From the NCBI GenBank assembly GCA_021804485.1, contig JAJZHM010000004.1:1-44867 (forward strand): DNA of 44,867 nt. Reading direction: 5' to 3'. A model generated the notes under the pieces. The model was not told where the DNA came from. It made no database searches and was given only the letters and a program-made list of their open reading frames with translations. This document shows positions 35,844-44,817 of this stretch, in pieces (positions within the stretch are counted from its first letter, which is position 1; every line of letters begins with the position of its first letter). The translations under genes were made by a program, and so were the position numbers. The DNA is from Pseudomonadota bacterium (GTDB lineage: Bacteria; Pseudomonadota; Gammaproteobacteria; Pseudomonadales; Moraxellaceae).

Positions 35844-38330
35844 ATGTCTCGAATCTTGAATGCTGCATACCTCAGTCGCACCGGTCTGTTCTGTATAGGT
35901 GTCGGCATGTTGATGTCCTCAGCTTGGTCGATGACGGCGATGGACGATAGCGGTATGGGGAATATAACCGCACAGGATGGCATCAGCGTCATTATGAACG
36001 CCTCCTCAACCATTGGGGGGTCGAGCTCAGTAGCGACCTGGAATCCAGATGGACTGGGTAATGCCGCTAGTGCTGCCGTGTTGCTGCAAGGAATCCAGTT
36101 TGGATCGATTGGTCAGTATGGTGCTGCTGCGGCAAGCCCAAATTTTGAATTTGATACCAATCTTAATGTGGGGACAGACAGTTCCGGAGTTTCGGCAGTT
36201 AATATCAACCTCTCTTGGACGCGTATGCGTGAATTGATTCCGGGTATTTATATGGCCAATGGGTCAACCGGAACCTTCCTGCAGAGTCAGTACAGTCTGG
36301 GTAGTGTTGCACTGGACAGTGGCGGCACGTTGAGTGTCAGTAATACTGGGACAGGCTTGCTCGCCGGAGGTGGTGTCAGTAGTAATGGGGGGGCTCCGGT
36401 TTTCACCAATGTAGCAGGCCGACAACTGGAACTGACCCTTGGAACGCCTCAGTTTAATGTTACTAATCCGGGTCCAAGTGCCCAGCTCTATTATCGACAG
36501 GGTGGCCCCGGAAGTCCCGAACTAGTTTTTGACAAACTTTATCTACAGACCGGATTCCCGGCATCCACCGGTGGTGTGCTTGGAGCTTGTAGTTCGACAG
36601 CTTCTTGTGGTTCGTTTGCTCCCGGTTCGCAAGGCCTTTATGTCGGCGCTCCGGTACTTAATTTTAACTTCAATTTTGAGCTGAATTACATATCGAATCC
36701 GCCAGCTGGTTCGTCGTTTACGACAGTGGGAATGGCACCTTATACCCAGGGACTATCTTACTGGGGATGGCAAGGTGACTTCAATAATGCCGAACTGCTT
36801 ATGGCAGGTGGTGGGATGTGGCCCGGGCAGAGCAGCTATCAGCCTGATACGCCGGGTGGACGCAATCAGGGTATGAACTTTGCCTTTCATGCCAATTATG
36901 CTCCGGATTTTACTTGGTTGGTGGGGCAGGCTAATGGTTCTGCCATTCTTGAATTTGGCAACTGGGTAACTCTACCGGGAGCGACCTTTTCACTGAATGC
37001 ACCCAATGTGACCCTGGCTGTGGTGAATCCTTCCCAAGGGCCTGGTGGACTGTGTTGGGGTAATACGGTCTATGGAGCGAACGCGGGTGCCTGTACGACC
37101 AGTTTCACGCGGGTTTATGATGGGTTGACGATTAACCCTCAGTTCTTGGATGTGACGCCTGGTCTTGGTTCTGCCAATGCGACCGGTATGGGAATTGCCA
37201 TCCGAAACCTCTCACTGCAGGCTTATGCTCAGAGCGTTGTTCTGCTTGATGATGTTAATAATACGGGCTCCTATTCCGGCAACGTCAGTGTAACTAATGC
37301 GATCACCGGTCAGGTCAACAGTGTTCCCAAAACACGAAGTCAGCCTTGGGACCTCATCTACACATTTGGTGCTCTGGACGGGAACATTTATCTGTACCCG
37401 GGGCAGTATAACTATGGTGCTTCCGCACCTTCAGGCAATGGTCTGACCATGGATGTCCTGCTGATGTCGCAGTCAACGGCCAATAACAGCAACAAGTTGC
37501 TGGGCAATACGAACTTCATGATTGGGGATCCCACCTCCGGTTATGGTATTGGTTTGCTTCAGGCTAACCTGCTGATTGGCGCTCATGAAATGAATCTGCT
37601 TATGGAGTCTGATGGCATTCATCTCAGCACTCCGGATATGCGTATAGAAGTTAACGGACGACTGGGCGGCGGTCAGATTCCCAATATGACTTCGGTGATC
37701 AACATTGGTAACATCGATGTCAATCTTGAAGGGGGAATCAATCTGGTGCTAACCGGTGAGTCCACAATGACCAAGAGTCAGGATACCGCAAGCAATAACC
37801 AGTATGTGCTGTATGTTCCTGGAACATCGTCACTGAATTCGGTTGGTTCGACGGTTGATAAGTACACCTATACCAATCCCTATTCCAACAGCAGTTCGCC
37901 TTATTTGTACCTTGGGTTTTCTGGAAGCATGACCTTGGGGAGTTCAGCAACCTTTGGCAAGGGGTGTTCGGATCCTTCTGCGATGGGTGTGGGGTGTAGC
38001 GACAGTTATATCTCCTTGGGTGAACCTTCCCAGCCCGGCGTCGATGTGCGATTTGCTGATTTGCAGGGGGCGTTGCGGATCTTAAATGGACGGTTGTTCC
38101 TGTCTTCGGCGGGTGACCCGGTCATGAGTGGTCCCAATAATTTGCCCGGACTGCAGATCGCTGCTGATGTTCAGGTCGGTAGCACCGCCGGGGGTGCTCC
38201 TCTGGCGACCAATGTCATGCTCGGTCAGTTAAACACTTCAGGAAGTTTCAGCGGTTACAGTGCGTTGGGTTCGATTGTCATGCCTTCCGGGCAAATGTAC
38301 AGTTCAGTCATCCTTCGTCCTGAGCATTAA
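35844..38330 (+). CDS. Secreted Fil-like surface protein 4, large
   Basis: 828 residues from the ATG at 35844, five bases after GAGG; the in-frame GTG at 35838 is less likely. The signal peptide ends near residue 29 (MLMSSAWS), then MTAMDDSGMGNITAQDGISV repeats the shared motif. The long mature part is Gly/Asn/Ser/Thr-rich and predicted all-beta, with six cysteines in three local pairs (CX5C, CX12C, CX9C). Near 590-640 there is an amphipathic stretch (GIGLLQANLLIGAHEMNLLMESDGIHL) that resembles repeating barrel strands. It is the last gene of the cluster and is followed by a clear terminator. It is a plausible structural or outer-membrane partner of the smaller proteins; the role is unknown. 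Confidence 0.65.
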   Translation: MSRILNAAYLSRTGLFCIGVGMLMSSAWSMTAMDDSGMGNITAQDGISVIMNASSTIGGSSSVATWNPDGLGNAASAAVLLQGIQFGSIGQYGAAAASPNFEFDTNLNVGTDSSGVSAVNINLSWTRMRELIPGIYMANGSTGTFLQSQYSLGSVALDSGGTLSVSNTGTGLLAGGGVSSNGGAPVFTNVAGRQLELTLGTPQFNVTNPGPSAQLYYRQGGPGSPELVFDKLYLQTGFPASTGGVLGACSSTASCGSFAPGSQGLYVGAPVLNFNFNFELNYISNPPAGSSFTTVGMAPYTQGLSYWGWQGDFNNAELLMAGGGMWPGQSSYQPDTPGGRNQGMNFAFHANYAPDFTWLVGQANGSAILEFGNWVTLPGATFSLNAPNVTLAVVNPSQGPGGLCWGNTVYGANAGACTTSFTRVYDGLTINPQFLDVTPGLGSANATGMGIAIRNLSLQAYAQSVVLLDDVNNTGSYSGNVSVTNAITGQVNSVPKTRSQPWDLIYTFGALDGNIYLYPGQYNYGASAPSGNGLTMDVLLMSQSTANNSNKLLGNTNFMIGDPTSGYGIGLLQANLLIGAHEMNLLMESDGIHLSTPDMRIEVNGRLGGGQIPNMTSVINIGNIDVNLEGGINLVLTGESTMTKSQDTASNNQYVLYVPGTSSLNSVGSTVDKYTYTNPYSNSSSPYLYLGFSGSMTLGSSATFGKGCSDPSAMGVGCSDSYISLGEPSQPGVDVRFADLQGALRILNGRLFLSSAGDPVMSGPNNLPGLQIAADVQVGSTAGGAPLATNVMLGQLNTSGSFSGYSALGSIVMPSGQMYSSVILRPEH

Positions 38331-38340
38331 GATGTTTTTC

Positions 38341-38375
38341 AATCCCACATCTGTATGGTTGTGGGATTGTTTCCC
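38341..38375 (+). terminator. Rho-independent terminator of the secreted-protein operon
   Basis: Perfect 9-base stem aatcccaca/tgtgggatt (38341-38349 and 38360-38368) with a 10-base loop, followed by a T-rich run gtttcccttttt. Confidence 0.75.
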
Positions 38376-38511
38376 TTTTTCAGCACGTTGTGTCGGAGAG
38401 TGACGTTTACTTGCGCGCATGAACAAGATTTTAAGGAACGTCTTGGCCTGACCTCTGAAAAGGTGCATCATATCCTTCTGGTGTTGCTCACGTTTTTTTG
38501 GAGATTCGTGC

Positions 38512-41500
38512 GTGCAGGGAGCTATGGTTCGCAAGATTGTAGGTTTGTTGGGCGGGTTGCTGCTTGTTCTGGCCGTTTTGAATTCATGTTTAAGTTGGGT
38601 CCTTCCGGATATCATTCGTAGTCAGCTGCAAAGCTGGAATAAGCAGCACCCTGAAGCCATCATTAAAATCAGTAGCATTCACTGGTCATCATGGCCATGG
38701 CGGCTTGAGGTGACGGGTCTTCAAGCGTTTGATTGCTCAAATAGCTGGCTTGAGGTACGTCAGGCGGCTGTTGGTATTCGTCCTTTTTCCCTGTTGCATC
38801 GCCATATCCATGTCAGCCTGATCCGCCTTGTTGACGGGCATGTCAATCTGGCCCATCAGCCAGCAGGCTGGAATGTGGTGCGTCTTTATGCGCCTCAGTC
38901 AGGGCAGAAGTCTACTGCCTCCACTGGATTTTCCTGGGGGTGGTCCATTGGCTTTGTGGATGTCCGAAATATTGGTATGTACGTGCAGTACCCTGAGATT
39001 GGCTGGGTTCAGCCATTTCACTTTCTGGTTCACCATGTACAGCTGACTGATCTAAATAGTTCAGGATCGGAACCGGCACCTCTGGAAATTCATCTGCAGA
39101 ACCTGAATCAGAATAGTGATTCAGGGAGCTTGTATGGGCGTATGCAGATTCAGCTGCAGCCGCTTGATCTGGGCATAGACTTTGTTCTGGCTAATGTTGA
39201 TCTACTAAGTTTGCAGCCTCTGTTGCAAACGATGCCCATCCGGATTGAATCAGGTACTCTGAAGGATCTGCATGTTCAGGCTCGCCTGCAACAGCAGGAT
39301 CATCGTATGCTGGCATCGCTGCCTGGGTTAGGGCTGCATGTACAAAAACTGAAATTGAGTGGTTGGCCGGAGCAGAAGCAGCGTCCCGAACTCGGAATTG
39401 ATGATCTTCAACTCAAGCAGATGCTCGTTGACCCAGCTCAGCATTTTTTGGCGCTGGATGGACTGGTGGTCAAGGGGTTGTCGGTTCATGCCCACCAGAC
39501 TCGGCCGGATTCAGTGGATATTCTTGATCTTGTTCATGCGCTAGTGCCACCATCGCCATCCACTCAGCCGTCATGGGGAATGCATGTTCAGCATGTTGCT
39601 GTGCAGGATGCAAATCTATCATTGGCCACTTTTCAGGATCCGCAGGCGCATCTGCTGCATCTTAGTGACTTGGATATCCAAGTGCCCGATATGGATACAA
39701 GACGAGAGGATGCAGCCTGGCCTGTTCATGTTCATTTTAAGGGTGGTTTGGGCAGATGGGAGGCTTATGGATCGGTCAATCCAAAGCATCTGTCGCTTGA
39801 CTGGCATAGCTATGAATGGTCGCTTGCAGGCCTGAATCCTTGGTTACCAGCAGGAATAAAAGGTATCGAAGGTCAATTGTCCTCACATGGTCAGTTGAAG
39901 GGGAATGCACTGGCTGCGGATTTGAGTCTGCAGTTTCAGCCTGATCTGCAGGCAGTTCAATTAACTTTGCCTACAGGCAAGGTTGGGTTTGGGCAGGCGA
40001 ATGCCCGAGTTGACTGGAAACAATCCATTCAGGATCTGAAGGCCGAGGCACAGCTGAAACGTGTATCCGTTGCTCAAAATAACAACCAGCTGAACATGGA
40101 ACAGGTGATTGTCAAAGGTCTGCATCAAAAGGGCATTCAGCCGGATGTCTTTCTGGAATCTTTGGAATTAAGCAACCTGCAAGGTAGCTTGCAGAAAAAT
40201 TCTGCCCGGATCGGTTCATTCAAGGCAGGTGCTATCCGCTGGCATGACCAGCAACTAAACATGGCTTCGATGGACCTGAATGATTTGCAGGGAAACTTGC
40301 AGGGAATTTCCGCCCAGATCAAAACGATTAAGGCAGGGGTTGTTCGCTGGCATGATCAGCAACTGAACTTGGCTTCAATGAACCTGACACAAGGTCAGGC
40401 TGACTGGCAGGCCGCTACAGCGAATCGTCTCAGGTTCAGCCAGGTTCAGCTTCTGAACAGTCAGGCTGACCTGAATAAGGGTATCGGACAAACAGGTTTT
40501 TCTGTTCAGGGATTGAACTGGCATGGTCAAAGGCACTGGTTCAAGAATGGGTTGATCCAAGAGCCCCAGGTTACTCTGGACTGGAATAAGCATCAGCTTC
40601 AGGCCGGGATTCTAAAGGTTCAGTTTGCTGGAGTGCATATGGCAATGGACCCAACAGGTCAGCCTCTAATGCTTGCTGATCTCCCTAAGACTGCGGCTGC
40701 ACCGAGTCCATCTGTTCCATCAATGCAAGCATCGCAAGCATCGCAAGCATGGAATGTTCATGTTCAGGGTGTGCGTACCGATATTGCCCATGTGCGCCTT
40801 GAAGACAAGACCTTGTTGAGTCATCCTGTCCGCTTTGGGGCTGTGCGTCTTCATACGGCAAAGATTTCCAGCAGCAAGGGGTGTCGATCGGTTCATCTGG
40901 TGGCACATCTTGCTGAGGGTGGGCGCATAGCCTGGCGTGGCTCGGTCGGCATTAACCCATTAGCCTTGGACGGAATGGTTCATGTGCAGGATATTCCATT
41001 ACACGTCCTTCAGCCGGTACTTGATACCCAGACGGACTTGATTGTCGATCACGGGGATATGAACGTAAAGGGTCAATTAGCCTTTGATGCATCAGGTGTG
41101 GTCTTCAAGGGAGGTTTTCATCTTGATGATACTACACTCGATAACAAGAATGGACTACCGATATTGTCTTGGTCTCAGATTGATGAACCCCTTTTATCTC
41201 TTTCGGGACAGAAGCTTATACTGGGTACAGTGCTGATTGATCATCCTTATGCACTTGTTCGTATCAATCCGGATAAATCGTTGAACTGGAACCAAATGAT
41301 CCATCCGGTTCATGGACCAGCCCAGCCTAACCCGACGTCCACTGCTGCCATGAAGCCTTCTGCAGCAATGCCTGTTACCTTGCAGGGTGTGCAGTTGATT
41401 GAATCAGCCATTGATTTTACCGATGCTTCGTTACCAACTCCATTCCATGTACTTCTGCATCATCTGGATGGTCAGATGGGTGCCTTGAACAGTCAGCAGC

Positions 41501-42348
41501 CTGATCAATGGAGCACCCTTCATCTGCAGGGGCGCGTCAATCAGTTTGGTAAAGTACAGATGGATGGGCAACTGCAACCCCTATTGCCATCCCCTAGGGC
41601 TGATGTCCATATGAGCCTGCGTGATCTGGAAATGCCAACCCTGAATCCCTATTCAATGGCTTTTGCCGGCTACCGGATCGATCAGGGCATGCTCAACCTG
41701 CAGTTGGACTACATCCTCAATCAAGGTCGAGTCAATGGTAAAAATCATTTCCGGATTGACCAGTTGCAACTTGGACCGCGCATCAGCGGTTCAGACGCTC
41801 CTGATTTACCGCTGAAGCTTGCAGTAGATGTGTTGCGCAACAACGATGGAGTGATCGACCTGGATGTCCCTGTATACGGCAATTTGAACGATCCTGAATT
41901 CAATATGCGTAAAGTGGTCATGGCAGCTATTGGCAGTTCACTGAAACATATTGTTGATTCACCGATAACCTTGCTGTCTCATTTATTGGGTGAAAGCGAG
42001 GATGCATTGCATCATGTTACTTTTGATCCGGGATCGTATAAGTTAACCCAAGAAACCAGAGATCGTATTAGCAGGATGGCTAAGGTACTGAATGAGCATC
42101 AGCGACTGCTGGTATTTGTACGCGCCAGTTATGATCCGGTTCTGGATAGTCCCAAGGGTCAGCAGGGTGTTCTGCTTACTCCTCAAATGCTGCGTGATCT
42201 GGCGATTCACCGGGCTGAGTCGGTTAAGTCTGCGTTTATGGCCAATGGTGTTCACGATCATCGTATTTTTATCGACGAACCGGGGATAAGTTCCCACCGA
42301 GGTACGGCCGCATCGGTGGTGACATCTATTGAGATTCAGACACGATAA
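38512..42348 (+). CDS. AsmA-like / DUF748 envelope protein
   Basis: 1278 residues from the GTG at 38512, which has GGAG 8 bases upstream; ATG 38524 is an alternative. One N-terminal membrane helix (about 6-26) anchors a long periplasmic part. The C-terminal region PLKLAVDVLRNNDGVIDLDVPVYGNL followed by DPEFNMRKVVMAA is the DUF748 signature, and a helical peptidoglycan-associated-like end (FDPGSYKLTQETRDRISRMAKVLNEH, then RAESVKSAFMANGV) follows. AsmA-type proteins form long grooved beta-structures implicated in moving lipids between membranes. Residues about 554-625 contain a duplicated 36-residue unit. It is transcribed alone or with the acyltransferase gene 116 bases downstream. Confidence 0.8.
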   Translation: MQGAMVRKIVGLLGGLLLVLAVLNSCLSWVLPDIIRSQLQSWNKQHPEAIIKISSIHWSSWPWRLEVTGLQAFDCSNSWLEVRQAAVGIRPFSLLHRHIHVSLIRLVDGHVNLAHQPAGWNVVRLYAPQSGQKSTASTGFSWGWSIGFVDVRNIGMYVQYPEIGWVQPFHFLVHHVQLTDLNSSGSEPAPLEIHLQNLNQNSDSGSLYGRMQIQLQPLDLGIDFVLANVDLLSLQPLLQTMPIRIESGTLKDLHVQARLQQQDHRMLASLPGLGLHVQKLKLSGWPEQKQRPELGIDDLQLKQMLVDPAQHFLALDGLVVKGLSVHAHQTRPDSVDILDLVHALVPPSPSTQPSWGMHVQHVAVQDANLSLATFQDPQAHLLHLSDLDIQVPDMDTRREDAAWPVHVHFKGGLGRWEAYGSVNPKHLSLDWHSYEWSLAGLNPWLPAGIKGIEGQLSSHGQLKGNALAADLSLQFQPDLQAVQLTLPTGKVGFGQANARVDWKQSIQDLKAEAQLKRVSVAQNNNQLNMEQVIVKGLHQKGIQPDVFLESLELSNLQGSLQKNSARIGSFKAGAIRWHDQQLNMASMDLNDLQGNLQGISAQIKTIKAGVVRWHDQQLNLASMNLTQGQADWQAATANRLRFSQVQLLNSQADLNKGIGQTGFSVQGLNWHGQRHWFKNGLIQEPQVTLDWNKHQLQAGILKVQFAGVHMAMDPTGQPLMLADLPKTAAAPSPSVPSMQASQASQAWNVHVQGVRTDIAHVRLEDKTLLSHPVRFGAVRLHTAKISSSKGCRSVHLVAHLAEGGRIAWRGSVGINPLALDGMVHVQDIPLHVLQPVLDTQTDLIVDHGDMNVKGQLAFDASGVVFKGGFHLDDTTLDNKNGLPILSWSQIDEPLLSLSGQKLILGTVLIDHPYALVRINPDKSLNWNQMIHPVHGPAQPNPTSTAAMKPSAAMPVTLQGVQLIESAIDFTDASLPTPFHVLLHHLDGQMGALNSQQPDQWSTLHLQGRVNQFGKVQMDGQLQPLLPSPRADVHMSLRDLEMPTLNPYSMAFAGYRIDQGMLNLQLDYILNQGRVNGKNHFRIDQLQLGPRISGSDAPDLPLKLAVDVLRNNDGVIDLDVPVYGNLNDPEFNMRKVVMAAIGSSLKHIVDSPITLLSHLLGESEDALHHVTFDPGSYKLTQETRDRISRMAKVLNEHQRLLVFVRASYDPVLDSPKGQQGVLLTPQMLRDLAIHRAESVKSAFMANGVHDHRIFIDEPGISSHRGTAASVVTSIEIQTR
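40171..40386 (+). repeat. 108-base tandem duplication inside the DUF748 gene
   Basis: Two in-frame units (40171-40278 and 40279-40386) encode similar 36-residue segments, both with the core IRWHDQQLNMASM / VRWHDQQLNLASM. A short 9-base repeat encoding ASQASQA occurs later at about 40729-40750. The differences between copies show the large duplication is not recent. Confidence 0.7.
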
Positions 42349-42464
42349 CAATGATGAATTGAGTGACGGACCTCTGGGTCAGGAAAACGGTTTAAGGTTC
42401 CTTGGGCAGTGATCAAAAAGCTCTGGATGGCTTGACGCGGAGAGTCGTCAAAACGAGGATGAGC

Positions 42465-44501
42465 ATGTTTGTATTGGAACCAACTTATCGCCGCGATATT
42501 GATGTGCTGAGAGCATTTGCAGTTCTGACTGTGGTTTTTTACCATATAAGCGCACGCATCATTCCTGGTGGTTTTGTTGGAGTAGATGTTTTTTTTGTTA
42601 TTTCTGGCTATCTGATCACAGGGCAGCTACTGCAGCGTTTACATGCAGGTCATTTTAGTTTTTTGGATTTTTATACGAGACGTTTTCGTCGTCTTTACCC
42701 CGCGCTTTGTGTGGTGCTCGTGGTTACTGCTGTTTTGGGGGCTTTTTTGCTGATTCCTGAAGCACAGAACCAGCTAGGACAAGAAATGCGGGCTGTTGCA
42801 ACCATTTCTGTCAATTCGTATTTCAGCAGACAAGAGAATAATTATTTTGGTCTGATCGCTGACCAGAAACCTCTGCTGCACATGTGGTCACTGTCTGTTG
42901 AAGAGCAATTCTATCTCGTTTGGCCAATCTTTCTTTGGGGTATTCACCGTGTAGTGCGACGATATGACGAACATTTGGTCGTTTGGTTAGAAAGGGCTTT
43001 GTTCGTTCTGATGCTGTTCTCGCTGGCATGGTGTATTTATTGCAGTCAGCATGACAATATTGGTGCTTTTTATGGCATGCCCTCTCGGGCTTGGGAATTT
43101 GCTGCAGGAGGCATGCTAATTCTTTTTTTGCCGGTTCGACCTCCAAGCATATGGGGTAACCTGTTCCAATTGGCCGGCTTGCTGGTACTTTGTGCTAGCG
43201 TGTTCTTAATCAGTAGTCGTGAACTGTTTCCTGGTACTGTAGTTCTGGCACCCGTGCTGGGGGCTGTGCTTTTTTTGGCTGGAGGGCATTTAGGCTTGAC
43301 CCCCAGATGGCTGAAGTATTCCAGTCCAAAGGCAATTCGGTTTGTGGGGAAAATTTCCTACAGCTTTTACCTCTGGCATTGGGTACTGCTGGCGATGGTG
43401 CGGAGTTGGTATTTAGAACGAAATCTGGAAAGGGATTTTTGGATCGGAGGTGTTGTTTCCTTCGTGCTTGCGTATGTGACCTATAGGTACGTAGAACAGC
43501 CATTGCGTCGTGCGTCGACACCTTGGCCCTGTCTAAACAATCTCTCATTTCGGCATGGTCTTTATGCCATGCTTGGGTTGTATGTCCTCGGAAATTTTGT
43601 GTTGTTTGAACCGCTAACACTGACTAAGGCTCAGAGTTTTGCGGAACGTTGGGTTCACGTTCCTATTTCATTGCCGAAAGGGTGTACGCTGGCAAAATCG
43701 GGTACTCCGCTTTCAAGCATTGATGCATGTAGTACTGGTCAACTCTCAAATCCAATCCGCATTATTGTCTGGGGAGACTCTCACAGTTTGAATCTTCTGC
43801 CCTTGATCCGGATATATGTTCATCATCATTCGATCCGCATTCTCGATCGAAGCTATTTTGGTTGTCCTCCACTTATTCAAACATTGCCAGCTGGAAATGG
43901 TCATTTAAGCAAACAGTGTCTAGCCTTTGCTGATGCTGTTTTTGCAGAGCAGGAACAATTACTGCATCAGGGAACGAAGGGGGTTCTCATTGATGCGCAC
44001 TGGTTACTGTATGAGGGTGATAAGGTTCCTGGGGGAGTGGGCTTACTGTCTGCACAAGGTCCTCAGCAATATGCACTAATCTCTGGTCAGGGATTTTTAG
44101 ACGCGAGGCATGCCCTACAGCAAATGTATCTGGCGTTGCATGTCGAACTTGCCTGGTTTGTGGCACATCAGATGCGTGTGGCTATTGTTCTTCCAGAGGC
44201 GGAGATGTCAAAGCCATCACCTCAATGTTTGGCACATTTCGCTGAATCATTCTGTAACCGGTCTACAGATGAGGTCTTGCGTCAGCGCCAAGCGTTGATG
44301 CAGATGTTCAGACAACTGGCTGGTCAATTTCCCAATAACGTCCGATTTATTGATACCTTGCCTCTGTTTTGTGATTTAAAGTGGTGTTATGCCCGTCAAG
44401 GAGGAATTGTCAATTTTACCGACAATGATCACATCACAAAGTCCCGCACGATAGCGATGTACCCTTTTTATCGCGATACACTTGATTGGCTCTCCGAATG
44501 A
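42465..44501 (+). CDS. OafA/YrhL-type acyltransferase with C-terminal SGNH domain
   Basis: 678 residues from the ATG at 42465, six bases after GAGG; ATG 42459 abuts that site and is less likely. The N-terminal acyltransferase-3 domain has about ten membrane helices and the motif YRRDIDVLRAFAVL, then FYHISARIIPGGFVGVDVFF with active-site His27 and FFVISGYLIT. HMWSLSVEEQFYLVWP is another family hallmark. After a linker helix, an exported SGNH-like domain has WGDSHS (about 435-440) and a C-terminal DNDH block (about 652-655). Such proteins O-acetylate surface polysaccharides such as LPS O-antigen or capsule. The acceptor here is unknown. Confidence 0.88.
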   Translation: MFVLEPTYRRDIDVLRAFAVLTVVFYHISARIIPGGFVGVDVFFVISGYLITGQLLQRLHAGHFSFLDFYTRRFRRLYPALCVVLVVTAVLGAFLLIPEAQNQLGQEMRAVATISVNSYFSRQENNYFGLIADQKPLLHMWSLSVEEQFYLVWPIFLWGIHRVVRRYDEHLVVWLERALFVLMLFSLAWCIYCSQHDNIGAFYGMPSRAWEFAAGGMLILFLPVRPPSIWGNLFQLAGLLVLCASVFLISSRELFPGTVVLAPVLGAVLFLAGGHLGLTPRWLKYSSPKAIRFVGKISYSFYLWHWVLLAMVRSWYLERNLERDFWIGGVVSFVLAYVTYRYVEQPLRRASTPWPCLNNLSFRHGLYAMLGLYVLGNFVLFEPLTLTKAQSFAERWVHVPISLPKGCTLAKSGTPLSSIDACSTGQLSNPIRIIVWGDSHSLNLLPLIRIYVHHHSIRILDRSYFGCPPLIQTLPAGNGHLSKQCLAFADAVFAEQEQLLHQGTKGVLIDAHWLLYEGDKVPGGVGLLSAQGPQQYALISGQGFLDARHALQQMYLALHVELAWFVAHQMRVAIVLPEAEMSKPSPQCLAHFAESFCNRSTDEVLRQRQALMQMFRQLAGQFPNNVRFIDTLPLFCDLKWCYARQGGIVNFTDNDHITKSRTIAMYPFYRDTLDWLSE

Positions 44502-44554
44502 CTTGATTCATCAGGGGAAGATCATTTTGCCGAGTGGTTATTTTGTTGGGTGTT

Positions 44555-44592
44555 AACGGCCGGAACCCAAATTTTGGACAAAATTAGCCGTT
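44555..44592. repeat. Nested inverted repeat, possible IS200/IS605 right end
   Basis: Outer arms aacggc/gccgtt (44555-44560 and 44587-44592) enclose an inner stem aatttt/aaaatt. It lies just past the stop of the TnpA remnant, where IS200/IS605 elements carry a subterminal hairpin. Confidence 0.45.
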
Positions 44593-44606
44593 CAATCTCG
44601 GGTGCT

Positions 44607-44813
44607 TTAGCTCCGAGTTAGCAGCTTCTCCGCCTTGGGTGCAGGTCGCCTGATATCGAAGCGGGTCCACTTTAGAGCGCTCTGATGGGGGCGTTTCTGA
44701 TCTTCCACATACCCACGCACAACATCGAGCGGCGCATCTCCACAGGTTATAGTGCAATGGGAGGGCGACCAGAAGTGTTCGCCCTCCCATTTGTTTGCAG
44801 GTTTCCCTGTAGA
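44607..44813 (-). pseudogene. IS200/IS605-family TnpA remnant, C-terminal part
   Basis: A minus-strand frame of 68 codons without a start, bounded upstream by an in-frame TAG at 44814-44816, reads WEGEHFWSPSHC, TCGDAPLDVVRGYVEDQKRP and KAEKLLTRS. This matches the end of HUH-type TnpA transposases: the WgehfWspsY block, the TvGg block and the helix with the catalytic tyrosine (YVEDQ). The N-terminal HUH part is absent and replaced by a 9-base tandem repeat. A different overlapping frame is open here but is not protein-like. A dead element is inferred. Confidence 0.6.
44757..44790 (+). repeat. Perfect 12-base-stem hairpin inside the TnpA remnant
   Basis: Arms atgggagggcga and tcgccctcccat with a 10-base loop, followed on the plus strand by ttgttt. 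It can act as a terminator for transcripts coming from the acyltransferase gene. Confidence 0.6.
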
Positions 44814-44817
44814 CTAC

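Noticed and set aside
44584-44790. 68-residue minus-strand open frame at the right edge
   Set aside because: It is a shadow of the TnpA remnant, which reads in the neighbouring frame with recognisable motifs.
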